Origin: Syngnathus acus
Taxonomy: Eukaryota; Chordata; Actinopteri; Syngnathiformes; Syngnathidae
NCBI RefSeq assembly: GCF_901709675.1
Contig: NC_051089.1
Coordinates: 18,594,008 to 18,658,007, forward strand
DNA: 64,000 nt
Direction: 5' to 3'
Of this stretch, positions 1-12,519 are shown piece by piece. The position numbers and the translations under genes are program-made. Numbering within the stretch: the stretch's first letter is position 1; each line of letters starts with the position of its first letter. The notes beneath the pieces were generated by a model, which saw only the letters and a program-made list of their open reading frames with translations, made no database searches and had not been told where the DNA came from.

Positions 1-367
1 TATCAGTTCTTCTGCAATGGTGTTTTTCTTTTCTTTTTTTTTTTTTTTTTGCACTGAGCAATTTGGTACGCTACTTTATATGATGCTTACAGTTCTTGCT
101 GATTGACTGAAGTAGCATTCACAAAGTGGGATGGTTGTTGGCAATATTCAGCCCGTTTTCGCTTAAAAACCTTAAGCATCTTATCAGCGTGATTGGGGTG
201 CAATGACTTTAAGTGCCGCCTTAATTTATTTGGCTTCATACTGTCGGCTGCCAGCATTGTAAGGCACAGTAAACACACCGGTCTTTCCTCGTCTCCCATC
301 GTCATTACACTGAAGCCGAGCGCTACGTACGCTTCGTCATATTTCCTTGTCTTAGCTTTCGTGTGAC
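1..367 (-). pseudogene. ZBED5/SCAND3-like hAT transposase, BED finger part (interrupted, continues left of window)
   Basis: Read on the minus strand, 392-87 encodes KTRKYDEAYVALGF..MTMGDEERPVCLLC, then MKPNKLRRHLKSLHP and FKRKRAEY. This is a BED-type zinc finger (C-x2-C, H-x4-H) as in ZBED5/SCAND3-like proteins derived from hAT-Charlie transposases. The frame meets TAA at 87, yet the same frame continues beyond it as ASYKVAYQIAQCKK. An expanded run of A follows (T at about 39-50), then TIAEEL at the left edge, the expected order for this family. Its N-terminus lies at 4907-4987, beyond the inserted hAT element. The frame is dead through the insertion, a stop and the A-run. It is a transposon relic and not a host gene. 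Confidence 0.82.
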
Positions 368-1330
368 CAGGGCCGGTTCTAGGAATGCACATAAGAGGGG
401 GCAGTCAGAAATGTGAAGGGGGCATGTTTTTTTTGTTTTTTTTTGTTTTTTTTTTACACTACACATTTTTATCACAGTTTGTGTTTTCATCACGGCAGTT
501 GTTAGCTGTGTGCCCAGATCTCAACCTGGAGAAGTGGATTGCACTCTGTCAGGCCTCTACACTAAGACCTGTCCAGCTTAGGTGTCCCACCTGAAGACTA
601 AAGCTTCTGCTGGTATAGCTCTTAGGCCCTTTTTTCATAGCTCCCACTTGAGTTTGTTTAGTGTGGTGAGTTGGTTCAGGTGTAAAACTGCATTCACTCA
701 ACTGTTAAAATAAACCAGTTGTTAACACATTCAATGCCAAACATGAAAATCATTTTTTTTCTCCATTGTTTGTGAATAAATGTGTTGTGCTTAGAAAAGA
801 TCCCTTGTCATCCGTGATTATAATATGTAGGGTAGGCTGCAAATGTAGGCTGAATGATAAAGCATAGTACTGAAAAACAAAGCTAAATAGTTGGAGTTGA
901 CATTCTTTTACTGATCCGGCCCACCTGAGAACAGAAAGTCTGGATCCGGCCCCAGAGCCAAACTGAGTTAGACATGCCTGTCTTAGGGTCACTGAGGCAA
1001 GCAAACCCCCTGACCACAATAAGGTGGCAATCCCTCAGGGGGGGGAACTGAAAAATAAATGAAATAAATAAATGAAAAGTAAAATAAAATACCCTTCATC
1101 CAGATTTCAACAACCAAGCAATAACCATTTTCAACAACATAACATTCATCTTAACTGGATGGCCTAATTCTCAAAATCATTTCAAGCTAAAGGAAAGACT
1201 TGTCTCTATCATCAATAATTACAAAACTGAAAGGAAGTCTTATGAAAATAAAATCATCAAACATCAAGTTCTCAAACTAATTTATAAAAACAGAAACATT
1301 TATAATTTTTTATTTATTAGCTAATAACTC

Positions 1331-1649
1331 AAAATAGTTAGGGAACTGATTTGTACAACACAACAGTTACAGAACAGAACATTTAACATAACTTTTTTTC
1401 TTCTTTTTTTAATGTATTTTTTTATTAGCAACTTAATAACTAAAATCTCCTCCTTTCTCATTATTTTTTCTCCCCACTCCACTCGACAACAAAATAGTTA
1501 GGGAACTAATTTGTACAACATAACAGTTACAGAGCAGAACATATAACACATAACTTTTTTTTTCTTTTTTTTAATGTATTTTTTTATTAGCAACTTAACT
1601 AAAATCTCCTCCTTTCTCACTATTTTTTTTCCCCACTCCACTCTACAAC
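1331..1649. repeat. tandem duplication, two copies of about 160 bp
   Basis: Copy 1 is 1331-1490 and copy 2 is 1491-1649. Both start AAAATAGTTAGGGAACT and end CCACTC(G/T)ACAAC. Copy 2 contains the last bases and stop of the hAT transposase. Copy 1 repeats that segment downstream, so the gene's 3' end has been duplicated. Confidence 0.92.
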
Positions 1650-3694
1650 ACCAGTCTCCTATTTCCTTGTGCAAAAACTCTCACAAATTCATCCATATCC
1701 AAGTTACTCGTTATGGACCTCTCATGGGCTAAGATGACCAAATTTATCTTTCGCTTGTGTAACATGGTGCGACGATAAGGGGTTAGGACCCGTGACAATG
1801 TGGACAAGGAACGCTCACACGATGCTGAAGACACACCAATTACCAGGGCTGTTACATACAATTTATGCAACTCAGGAAAAGCTTCCTTGTACTCCTGTAG
1901 GTGTTTACAGACAGTGGATAGGTCTGTTTCATTTGGACATTTCTTGAGCAACATCTGTTTTGCCACAAGAATTTCAATTTTTAGATCATCTGCCACAGTG
2001 CCAGCCAGCGCAGACAGAGGATGCAACCCGGTTGAATCTAGAAATGTGCTGGGTTTGGGTGCAAGACTAGATATGGCTCTCATCAGCTCAACGTTCTTCT
2101 GAGAAAATCTATTCTCCAGTTCTGAAATGGCCCTGTCAAGGATGTTGAGCAGAGATCTTTTCAGAGACTGAGAGGGGGAAATGGTTGGATCGTCAGAGTC
2201 TGTATGGCCCACAGTTGAGAGTACAACGCTTTGACCAAGACATTTGCTCATTGTCCTCCTTCTCTTTGGAGGCGGTGCATCATCCCCAGCAGCTGCCTGA
2301 GATGACTCTCCCCAATCCTCATCTTCACGGAGGCTTTTTAAGGACTCCAATGCTGCACCAACAACCTCAGAAGCACTGCACAAATCCACAGACTGAGACT
2401 GTAGAATTGCATTTGCTGGTTTCAAGACACCAAGCACCAGCACTAGAAACTTTCCAGTCTCAAAGAAGTGATGCCTCGAAATTTGACACAGCAGGCCCGA
2501 TGCCTCGGTGCACAGGTCAACAGCAGCACTATCATCCTCTGTCATCTCAGATAGGATACTGACAATATGGTCTTGATTGTCAACAATGCACCTTGTCACC
2601 TCATAGTGGCTTGTCCATCGGATTTCAAGCAGCCTTTTAAGGTTAGGTGCATTATATTCCTGAGACACATAGTGGTGCTGAAAAAACTTGTACAATGAAC
2701 TAGAGAGGTTAAAAAATCTCTTTGCACATGGTTCACTCTGTATGGCATGCACAACCACTAAGTGCAGTTGATGGTTGTAGCAGTGGATGTATGGGATATG
2801 CCTAGCAATCTTGTTTTGCAGCAGAGCTTGTACACCACCTCTTATCCCACTCATCACAGAAGCTCCATCATAACACTGGCTAAGTATGTTGTCAGCACTG
2901 TAGCCAGCATCAGAAAGGTGTGTCAGTATTTCAGACGTGATGTACTCTGCATCAAGTTGATGCAAGTCAATCAACCCAATAAGATGCTCCTCTGGCATGG
3001 AATTGCTGACAAATCTAATCATCACAGACAAATTTTCCACATTGCACCTGTCCCTGGTCCCATCACGTTTGAGGCAAAACCCTGCAGAATCAGCATTTTC
3101 ATATTTTTTCCTGACCTCTGCAAGCACCATGTCTGCCAGTGTTTGGATCATTTCATTTTGCATATCCTTAGATGTGTATTTTGCATTCTTTGGGATACCC
3201 TTAGCAATGCTTGCTAGCTTCTCATCCTTCTCTAATGTATACTCCATGAGTTTCAGAAAAAGCCCTGAAGCAACATCATCACCACCTGCATCATGTCTCA
3301 AAGTTTCTGCAGTCCCACGGAGCCCCAACTCATTCACACAGAGAAACTTAATAGCACTGCCCACACTCTTGACATAATAATGATTTTTTTCAAGTTGGGT
3401 TTTACCAACCAACAGAGAGTCAACAGTACCCCCTGTAGCCTCTCTGCTTTTGTGCTGAGTCCAGGTGGTGGAAGAGTGCACATGGTCGTGGCTGGACACA
3501 TACCTCTGTAGCCCCTTGTCTCGTTCGAGTGCTGCTTTCCAATTGTTAAAACCAGTAAGAGTAAAAACAAAATTCCTCTCATTAGCAGAGCTACCATATT
3601 TCCAACAGGGGAAACAGAAGCATGCGTCCCGCACAACAGAGTACTCCAGCCATGGTCGTGAGCGGTAGCGATTGAATGACCTGAATGTTGCACC
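1643..3694 (-). pseudogene. hAT transposase with TTF-type zinc finger (ZMYM1-like/DUF4371)
   Basis: An open minus-strand frame of about 680 codons. Near its start is the TTF-type finger (SRPWLEYSVV..CFCFPCW), followed by a DUF4371-like region, the acidic motif CYDGASVMSG around residue 260, HCYNHQLHL around 285, and a basic PPKRRR tract that could be a nuclear signal near 460. At the C-terminus is the hAT dimerisation block SSASCERSLSTLSRV. The first 663 residues counted from 3634 begin at a GTG codon, but the frame is open to about 3694 and carries part of the finger, so that start is artificial. The preceding N-terminal sequence (PLAQLPSDLN, 3700-3900) is in another frame, which implies a frameshift near 3708. 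A SINE sits further upstream. The core looks undamaged but the full gene is broken. Confidence 0.85.
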
Positions 3695-3900
3695 AAATGC
3701 ACATTTAAGTCACTAGGTAGCTGAGCAAGGGGCTTTAAGGCAGCACATGTTGAGGGAGGAGGAACAGGCGAAGCAGTGCTTGCTGATGGTACAGGTGCAT
3801 TTATGCTAGCTACTGCCTCTGATGCACTAGTACTAGCAGCAGCATTACGGCTACTGCTTTCAGTACATGCAAGAGGAGCAACACTTGTTTTAAATGTTGA

Positions 3901-4215
3901 CCAGCTCAGTGGCCTAGTGGTAGAGTGTCCGCCCTGAGACTGGAAGGTTGTGGGTTCAAACCCCGGCCGGGTCATACCAAAGACTATAAAAATGGGACCC
4001 ATTGCCTCCCTGCTTGGCACTCAGCATTAAGGGTTGGAATTGGGGGGTTAGATCACCAACTGATTCCCGAGCGCGGCACCGCTGCTGCTCACTGCTCCCC
4101 TCTCCCCCAGGGGATGGATTAAAATCACACGGGGATGGGTTAAATGCAGAGGACAAATTTCACCACACCCAGGTGTGTGTGTGTGACGATCATTGGGACT
4201 TTAACTTTAACTTAA
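3901..4215 (+). mobile_element. tRNA-derived SINE (SINE-1), full length
   Basis: The head has an A-box-like TAGTGGTAGAGTGTCCGCC and a B-box-like GGTTCAAACC. The body runs through CCCCCAGGGGATGG and TCACACGGGGATGGG. The tail is a (TTTAAC)n run after GACGATCATTGGGAC. It is inserted in the hAT element. Two partial relatives lie at 19678-19818 and 38018-38250. I found no clear target duplication. The tRNA-like head is a SINE promoter and not a tRNA gene. Confidence 0.85.
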
Positions 4216-4906
4216 CTTTAAAGGATGCATCTCGTAGCATTAACTCTCTCTTTGTGAGCAGCTGAATGGTGGAGTGCAAAGTGAAGTTTTGAGAAAAACA
4301 TCTTCTTTATTTATCTACTGAATTCTTTTTTTAAAAATTATTTCCCTGAGCAGTTTGAAACAAAACTGTGCAGAGGGGCGGGGCTACACGTAGGGGTCCG
4401 CCAGACACCGCTCATTTGTCCTCAGTCTGTTAGATGCAGTGTACAGATGTGCTTGTGACTTGAGAAACGCTCCCAGTGGGTAAAAAAACAGCAGACTATT
4501 TCCCATTTGACTGCACAAATATATATATATATATGAATGTTATATTAACTATTATTTGAGTTGTTGTTAATCATTAGTTATATCACGGGTCGCTACGACG
4601 AGTTTAGTGGAGTTTTTACTGCTTCTTCCAACTCCTACCGCGCTGACTGTAACTTGACACTCTCTGGCTGAGTCTTGCCTCATTTGCATACTCACAGTGA
4701 TTGGATGTTTACGGAGGGGCGCGCATTCCTGACAGCAGGCTGTGTGAGGGACGACACACACTGCACCGACATGAGAGAAGAGAGGGGGCTGATTAACGTG
4801 TGTTTCTATCAGCGGATTTTTCACTTCTAAAAGTTTGATTCGAGGGGGCAGGACATCTGTTTGAGGGGGCGTTGCCCCCTCTTGCCCCTGCGTAGAGCCG
4901 GCCCTG

Positions 4907-4987
4907 CGTGTGACTCTCAATTCTCTTATCTCCGTCTCTCTCCGCCGTTCTTTTCAACCGTGTTAAATATTTTTCCATGTGTCCCAC
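4907..4987 (-). pseudogene. N-terminal piece of the same ZBED5/SCAND3-like transposase
   Basis: On the minus strand this encodes MEKYLTRLKRTAERDGDKRI and then ESHT, ending at the hAT insertion point. Removing the element and one copy of the 8-bp duplication joins this frame without shift to the KAKTRKYDEAY.. frame at 367. The piece is therefore the true start of that ORF. Confidence 0.75.
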
Positions 4988-5942
4988 TGCATTTTTTATC
5001 GCCTGCTCTGTGCTGTGTGCGCGTATGTTCTGTGCGCTCTACACTGTAGACCGAATACTCCTTACGCACACTCTTACAGTGATACCGCCACTCCCACCTA
5101 CTGCAGTGGATGTCTAATTACCCTTTAATCTAGTACAGCCAAAAGAAAAGCATGTTCCCTGGTGTCACACGCGCTCCCCCTTGGTATCGCACTGTGCCCC
5201 CCCCAGGAGCGCAAGAGCGCTACTGTAATGATAAATATTGAAATGTTACACATTATAATCCAAGACTCGAAACAAGTTGTTTTGCTTAGCTGTTTGTGGA
5301 TCAAAACTCAGATTTTGTGCTTTACAATTCATATTGAAAATAAAAACAGAAACAAACACCAAGACAGTTGTGAAAAGAAAGATAAAGAACCACAGAGACA
5401 TGTGTATGTACAGTATGAATGAATGAACAAATGAATGAATTAATCTTTATTTTCATCACCCTCAACCTGCATCAACCCTGCACAAACCGCCGAGCAATAT
5501 AATTGTCTTGGCACAGCCCGTCCAAGAAATGTGGAAAAACAATGACAAAGAGCCTTAAATATGATCCATTTGCCTGACAAACTATCCTTAGTATGCCTTT
5601 ATTGGAACAAACATTGACTACACAAACTCAAAGTACATGTAAAGCATTGTTTCATTACCAGAAGGTTCTATCTTTTGTCTTTTATCTTTGACTTCCCTAA
5701 TAATTTCGAACAATTTCCATGAAAACGTTTTTCCTGTAATTGGGCTCATCTGAAAAACTAATGGGAAACTGTTATTAAACCTGGCTGACATTCATATCTG
5801 TGATCTCAATAGAAAGGAGAAAACAACACCAAACATGATGTGTTTTTTTAAACACCCCTGAGAAAATTTGGTCAAATGGGCATACTTTTTAACTGGCACA
5901 TTTATTAAAATTTACTGTGATGCTTTTTCTCTTTTGGTGCAG
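4988..5942. other. MTCH2 intron, no gene recognised
   Basis: AT-rich intron sequence with a short GAATGAATGAA tract near 5420 and no recognisable coding or transposon signature. Confidence 0.6.
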
Positions 5943-5969
5943 AAATGTCACGAACAAGGGACACTTGAG
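5943..5969 (+). CDS. mtch2: MTCH2 exon (27 nt, first in window)
   Basis: A 27-nt micro-exon between a TTTTGGTGCAG acceptor and a GTAAG donor. Nine codons (KCHEQGTLE) match the variable loop that follows VLQ.. in MTCH2. It is in phase 0 at both ends. The identity rests on its position and its fit to the next exon, since the segment is short. Confidence 0.8.
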
Positions 5970-8900
5970 GTAAGAAATTACTATACTAATTATTCAATAC
6001 TTTCAGTTTAAGGCAGAATAATTAATTGCATTTGCAATATAATTGCTATTTGTTAAAACACAATATGCTAATTACAAAGGCTTAAAACACAATATGCTAA
6101 TTACAAAGGCTGCGATTTGACTTGACTATCATTGAGAGGGGAGCTTTGGGGTGGGGCTTCGAGCCAGTACAGACAGCAACCCTATCTCCCGACCGACTCA
6201 CGATGTCCAGAGTCATGGTCAGCAACACCCAATCGCCAATGTAATGGGGAAAATCGATTCGGAATTCGACCAATTCGCTTCTCGAACCGCCTTCTGGAAC
6301 GGATTGAGGTCGAAAACCGAGGCTTGACTGTATTATTTACTCATTTATTCTCTCTTCCATCCAATTCACATCAAAATGACTTCCTCAATCTGCCCGATAT
6401 TGTCATTTGCATTTTGCTTCTCTTTTAATAAAATGTCAACAGACTTCGATGTGTGTGCGTGACGGATGGCAAACGGACCCCTTTAGCTGCTCAACAACAT
6501 GCCTGGCGTAAATTAACGTAACAAAGGACCCATTCGGCGGCCTAAAAACATACCTTTCTAGAAAAAACAAGACTTTCTATACAACGTGCTTTCGGGATTA
6601 ACACGATTCACAAATTCTGGATCCCAAAGTCCGTGTAAAATCGAGATTTAGGTGTGCAGATTTCAGTAATATTTTAGTTATATTTTTGTTTCTGTTGTTT
6701 CTGTTTGACAAGTTTTTGAAGTCAATAATAAATACAAAAACTTTTTTGTTTACTCGTCAGTGAGAGAAGTGAGCGCAACAGAATGAGGCAATATTTATCA
6801 TGTTGTGCCTGTATTCTGTTGTCAGAATCCTGAGGCACTATCCAAGATGTGCATTGGAGTGGGTTTCTGTACTGACTTTTGATAATGTTAGTATTTCTAT
6901 TTACTAAATGTTTTTTTAAGTCATTGACATTTTTTGTCTTTTGCAGATTCTGGGAGGCCAGCAGAAGGCTCTTGATGGCTCCTTACCACATGTTGTTAAT
7001 GAGGTACAGCACTACATAATATTGCAAGAGTAGTTATACTATCACTATCACACTGCCATGCACATTAAACAGCAATTTTAAAACTTATGTACCGTATTTT
7101 CCGCATCATAAGGCGCTTGGGTTAAAAGCCGCGGACTGAATTGCGGGGACATTTCTGTACTTCATCCATACATAGGGTATATGCATGCCACTTAAGATAA
7201 ATTAGAAAAAACGGCACGGAAGCAACAGTGAATTTGTTTGTATGTGTTTGGTTGTACTTTATTCTACTATTGAACCATGTCAATAGTCATATGAAGCTCC
7301 ATCAAAGTCCTCATATTCTGTGTTCCAAATACAGTTGGGCAATTTCGTCATTTCACTTGCCAAGTTCCCTCTCATCATTGTCTTGTCATTGTCACGTTGC
7401 TCTTCGGAAATGATTCCGGCTTTCCAGAAAGCTTGAATTGTGCCTCGTAAGCATGTCTCTTTGTCGACGCCATTTTAAAGGGTCCAAATGCTGTTTTCTT
7501 TGAACAAACCCGCAGTATTTATTTAGCAGTGGCAGCAGAGGTACGTACTCTACGTCAGTGATCCCCAACCTTTTTTGCGCCACGGACCGGTTACGTGTCA
7601 GAAATATTTTCGCGGACCGGCCTTTATATAAATAAATAATACATTTATATAACTAAATAATACATTTATATAAATAAATAATACATTTATAATAAATATA
7701 TGAATACGATGAAACAAAATGATACGACTGGCATAAAAACAAGTATAAACGACATTAAAATAAAACTCACCATTACATTGAATTAGTGGGAGCATGAGCT
7801 TGTTTCTCAGAAACGAGCCGGTCCCATCTAGGCGTAATCGGAGACAATGACACCCGAAGTGGTTAAGGTTTGTCTTTTAATGCAGGATGCTTGGTCTCCA
7901 TGTGCCGAAGCAGTTTTGAGGGCTTCATTGCCTCGTTAGCTAGCCTGTCGCCACATATTATGCAGAGTGGGCTTGGCGCGTCATAGTCTTTTAAATGCAG
8001 CTTTCCTTTTCTTAGAAGTCGTAGCCTCTTCTTCTTCCGTCTCCTCATTGGGCTTTTTTCCCTTTCCGAAGAAGCTTTCCAAACATCTCTGTTTCTTGCT
8101 CATTTTTGCTTGCTTCGCGGGCTCAACTGAGGTGACATGTCACGTGACCGAGACGAGCGTCTTGACCTGAACCGACGGATGTAATTGGGAGAGAATCACC
8201 AATTTCTTTATATTTTTCAAAATAAATACTTACTCATTTTTGCTAGCTTTGCGGGCTCGACTGGGGAAACACGTCACGTGACCGGGACGAGCGTCTAGAC
8301 CTGAATTAATTGATCGTCGATTAAAACTATTTCTTTATTTTTTCTGTGTGGCTTGGCGGCCCGGTACCAAGTGACCCACGGACCGGTACCGGTCCGCGGC
8401 CCGGTGGTTGGGGACCACTGCTCTACGTATTACGGACAGTCCTCTGATTGTTTTACCACCCCAATCTACATAAAGCGTAATTGTCCTCTTCTGATTGTTT
8501 CATCGAGTCTACATATAATGTCGACATATACGTCCCTGTGGTGACAGCCAGACAACATTTACAGATTTTGGAATTCGGTCCACACAAAAGACGCACCTTT
8601 TTAAAAGGCGTTCTTTCAGTTTTTGAGAAAATTATTGGCTTTTAAGTCCGCCTTATGGTATGGAAAATGTGGTACTGTAATTATAAGTGAACCAACAGTT
8701 TCCTGGTTCAATTAGCTAGGTGTATTTATTCAGACCTTTCCATCAAATGAAAAATGAGGGCGAGGGAATAATTTAAAAAGGCTACACGTGTATTTGTTGC
8801 GGTCTCGTTGAGGCTGTCCAATTAAATCATCAGGTGTTGAACTGATGCTACTCTTAACCAATAAAGTTCGCCAGAGCCATGGTGTTAGCCAATCAGAAAT

Positions 8901-11900
8901 AAATCTGGGTGGGTCAGAAGTCTTGCCAACAGTAGTCCTGTCACCTGTGTGACTGACACCTGATTTTTGTCAGGACATGATGTGTGGACATATATTACGA
9001 ACTCAGATTTTAAGTGTGGATATAGTACGTATATCACCGTAATTTTCGGACTATAAAACGCACCGGATTATAAAACGCACCTACTAAAATTAGGGGAAAA
9101 TGTTCTGTTCATATATAAGCAACACCGGACTATAAGCCGCATGTGTTTTAATATTTAATTATCATTTGTAAGAGAATATACACAAGGAGGATTGTCAAGA
9201 AAAAGATGGTTCTTTGGGGACGCATACCTTTTATTTGTAACTATACTTGAGGTTTTCTGTCAGGCATGGTGTGACAGCCTCCTGAAATACAAAGAAGCTC
9301 TTGTTTCAGCAAAAACTAATTACTTCTTTCAAATTATTGGTCTCAATAAAAACAATCCTAAATACTACGATGGCATAGCTAACGCAACGGCAGCCGACCT
9401 CTGATAGCAAACCCCACTCAGCTGACAAGTTCATGACATTTTTTGCTCGAAAGATTCCATCCATTCGGGATGAGATCACGGTGACCGTTCCAAACATTCA
9501 GTCAAGACTGGCGATTACAAAAGCTGTCAATCATGTGATATCCCTCCCAAATTTTAAAAATGTGTCCCTTGAAAGCCTTACACAACTGGTTAGCGCGGTT
9601 TAATAAACAACTTGCTTACTCGACTCCCAGAATTATTTCAGATTTTAGGACCGTCCGTCTTAAATATAATTAATCTGTCCGTCTCCTCTGGTAATGTGCT
9701 GTCAAACGCGCACTTTTTATTAAAGTGCCTCCGGCTCCCCAGTAACGGGTTCAATAAGCCGGGGCGAAGGGACTCGTCCGTAGCTGACCACCCGAGTTAA
9801 ATTAATTCTACTAGAATCAATCTAATTTCTATACGACGCCAATCCCGCTAAAGTCATCCGACGCGCGAGCCGAGTAACTCAATTCGAGGCGAGTCGTCGA
9901 AATGACCGCGCCGTAATGATGGCTCCCTTCGGTTGTCTGATGCTGGTATTACGTTACGGATATTTTTTAGATGTCTTTGTTAAGACCTCAAGGATTCGTT
10001 AATTTACTAGAGCGCCCTCGCTCTAGCTGAGCTCAAGATAACTACTTCGAACCAGATCTGACAATTCCTGATGTTAAGGATTAAAGCTGTCTTCACTTTA
10101 AAAAGAATTGAACGGATTTAAAGAATGACTATGATAGGGAAATAAAGACATTTTAAAGTTGTAATTACCGCATATAAAACCATGCTCGACATAGTTAATA
10201 CGAAATAATCGATACCGAATTAAGCCTTAAGAAATTTAATGAATAAGCAAGAAAAAGAATTACAAGTCGAAAAAAACAAAATAAGACTCACCCACACAGA
10301 ACAACAGAGGAGACTTAAGGTCTAAAATCCTATTTGGTTGAACAAGTCGAGTGATCGGCTCTCCTTTGTTCCAAAATCCGAATTCTGTTTAAAAAAGAGG
10401 AAAGGTCTGGCCGTGAGGAGCCTAGCCAAAAAAGTAAAATTGGCGACTTCTCCTTTCTGCCCGGGCGGCTGTCTCCTCTGCCTTCCTCGAAGCTTAAAAT
10501 TTGACAAAGTCCAATTCGAAGACTCTGGAAATTCATCTTAGTAGATTTTGGTTCAATCTAAAAAAGAATGCAAAATCCAGCTTCGTTCTTTTACTCCGGG
10601 CAGCGTCACGGCCATCGCCCTGACTAGGAAGAAGCGCGCCCGCTCTGTGTCCGGGCAACATATTTATATGCTTCTGGCATTACCTCATCGGAATTACCTC
10701 ACCGGCACGTGAGGTGGGTGGCCTTTCTCGAAGTTTCTGGAAGCTTCGAGAATGTTCCTTAGCTGATCCCTGACCAGGCCAGCTGGAAACCACTGGTTGT
10801 CTTAGCAACCTTGCTTCAAGCAGCAATCACCGGAAACAGATGTTTCCTGTTTTGCTCGTTCTTTCTTTTAGCATTAACCCTTAATGTCTCCTCTTCAACT
10901 TAATACATTCAGGTATGGATGGAACACCAATGTTAAATACAGGTTGGACAAAATATTGCAACATGAATCACATATATCTTGTCTAATAAAAATCAATCTC
11001 AACACATAATAGTACTTAACACAATAATGGGTTCCTCCAACTTAAACACATATATTGATATTGCTCAAGCTGTTACATCTTAAAATTATGGCATAGCAAA
11101 CTCTTATTCCAAAATTGTGCGTTGCTCCGTGTTTGAACAGGTCGTGTCCTCCCAATTGCTAACAATTTAATTTATTAGATTTGTTCATTTCCATCAGGTC
11201 ACCCCTATGTCAAGCTTTAACACCATCTCCTGGTGAAATTTTGAACCACTACATGTTTTGGGATAGCCAATGTGCCTGGGCCAAATTCAATACCTAATTT
11301 TACACCATCTCGTACCACCATGTCACTTGACAGTGCGAACAGCCTTTAAGACTGGGGGGGGATGATGTGGCTCTTTGCGATGACACAGTAAAAAATGTGG
11401 CTCTTAGTCTCTGACTGGTTGGCCACCCCTGGCATAGCAGCTTAATGATTATATGGTTGGTAACAATCGATTTGAACCGTTTCAGTCTGGTTTTAGAGCT
11501 ATCCACTCTACTGAGACAGCGTTTGCTAAAGTGACCAATGTTTTTCACCTCCGTAATATTGCTAAGATTCGTCCCATTCTTTCAACTCGTGATGCGAAAA
11601 TTATTATATATGCATTTTTTACGTTGCGCTTTGATTATTATTACGTATTGTTCTCTGGTCTTCCTAAGTCTAGTATTAAAAGTCTACAGTTGGTACAAAT
11701 GCTGCGGCGAGACTGCTCACAAGGACGAGAAAGTTTGATCATTACCTCGATACTAGCCAACTTGCATTGGCTCCCGATCCATTTAAGATGCAACTTCAAG
11801 GTTCTCTTACTAACCTATAAAACGTTGCATGGCTCCCCTGGCTGGGGAGGGGATTAGGTGACACCCAAACTGAAAATGACTCTATGGATTCCATGTTGAC

Positions 11901-12427
11901 AAGGGATCTGAGGCAGATTACCATCTTCGCAGACATTGCCATGACAATTGAGGGCACCTTCCTGCAGCTCTTCACTTTGAATAAGGACATCTACTTTTTC
12001 TTATGATTGTTTTATATTGTGTTCAATGTTGCCCTCTCTGCATCCATTGCAGCCTGGTCATCCTGGGGGGATCTTCGCATCTGTGGTCTCTTCTCAAAGT
12101 TTCTCATTTTCCCCAGTTGGGGTTTTGAGTTTTTCCTTGCCCTCCTGGACGTTAAGATCAGGAGATGTTAAGAATAATTGTCAGTATTGCCCATGTGAAC
12201 CCCTTCTGAGACTTGTCTGTGATTAAGGGCTATATAAATAAACTTGATTTGACTTAACATATATTGACAGAGATGAAGGAGCTCTGCAAACATACAAACA
12301 TGCATAAATCTCAGCGATGACCACAATAAACCTAATGTACAGGGAACAAGAGGAACAGACAACTGTTACAATATGAGAATGAAAATTTGTTTTCATGTTG
12401 CTTCATCTCCAAGGCAACATCACGTTC

Positions 12428-12519
<92 letters not shown>

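Larger units (their letters stand above)
368..4906 (-). mobile_element. hAT DNA transposon, nearly complete, 4.5 kb
   Basis: The ends are inverted: CAGGGCCGGTTCTA at 368-381 and TAGAGCCGGCCCTG at 4893-4906. The host sequence CGTGTGAC is duplicated exactly at 360-367 and 4907-4914, the 8-bp target duplication typical of hAT. G-rich subterminal tracts (GGGGGC) follow both ends. Inside is a minus-strand transposase, a 160-bp tandem duplication at its 3' end and a later SINE insertion at 3901-4215. The element landed in the coding frame of another hAT transposase. Confidence 0.95.
7092..8672. mobile_element. TA-flanked MITE with CCGTATTTTCC termini, split by a hAT element
   Basis: Left end CCGTATTTTCCGCATCATAA at 7092. 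The right end, CCTTATGGTATGGAAAATGTGG at 8651-8672, is its imperfect inverse. TA flanks both ends. The termini resemble family A (CCGTAATTTTCGGAC..). The interior has no coding capacity and contains the hAT derivative at 7556-8420. Confidence 0.75.

Noticed and set aside
87-392. ZBED-like ORF as a host gene
   Set aside because: It continues as a hAT-Charlie transposase past a stop and is split by a transposon with a perfect target duplication; it is a relic.
3911-3962. tRNA gene suggested by A and B boxes at 3911 (also at 40522 and 34330)
   Set aside because: The boxes head SINEs with long bodies and tails, and no cloverleaf is complete.
4988-5942. Search for an MTCH2 exon upstream of 5943
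   Set aside because: No sequence encoding the preceding VHGKVLQ region was found; the earlier exons must lie left of the window.
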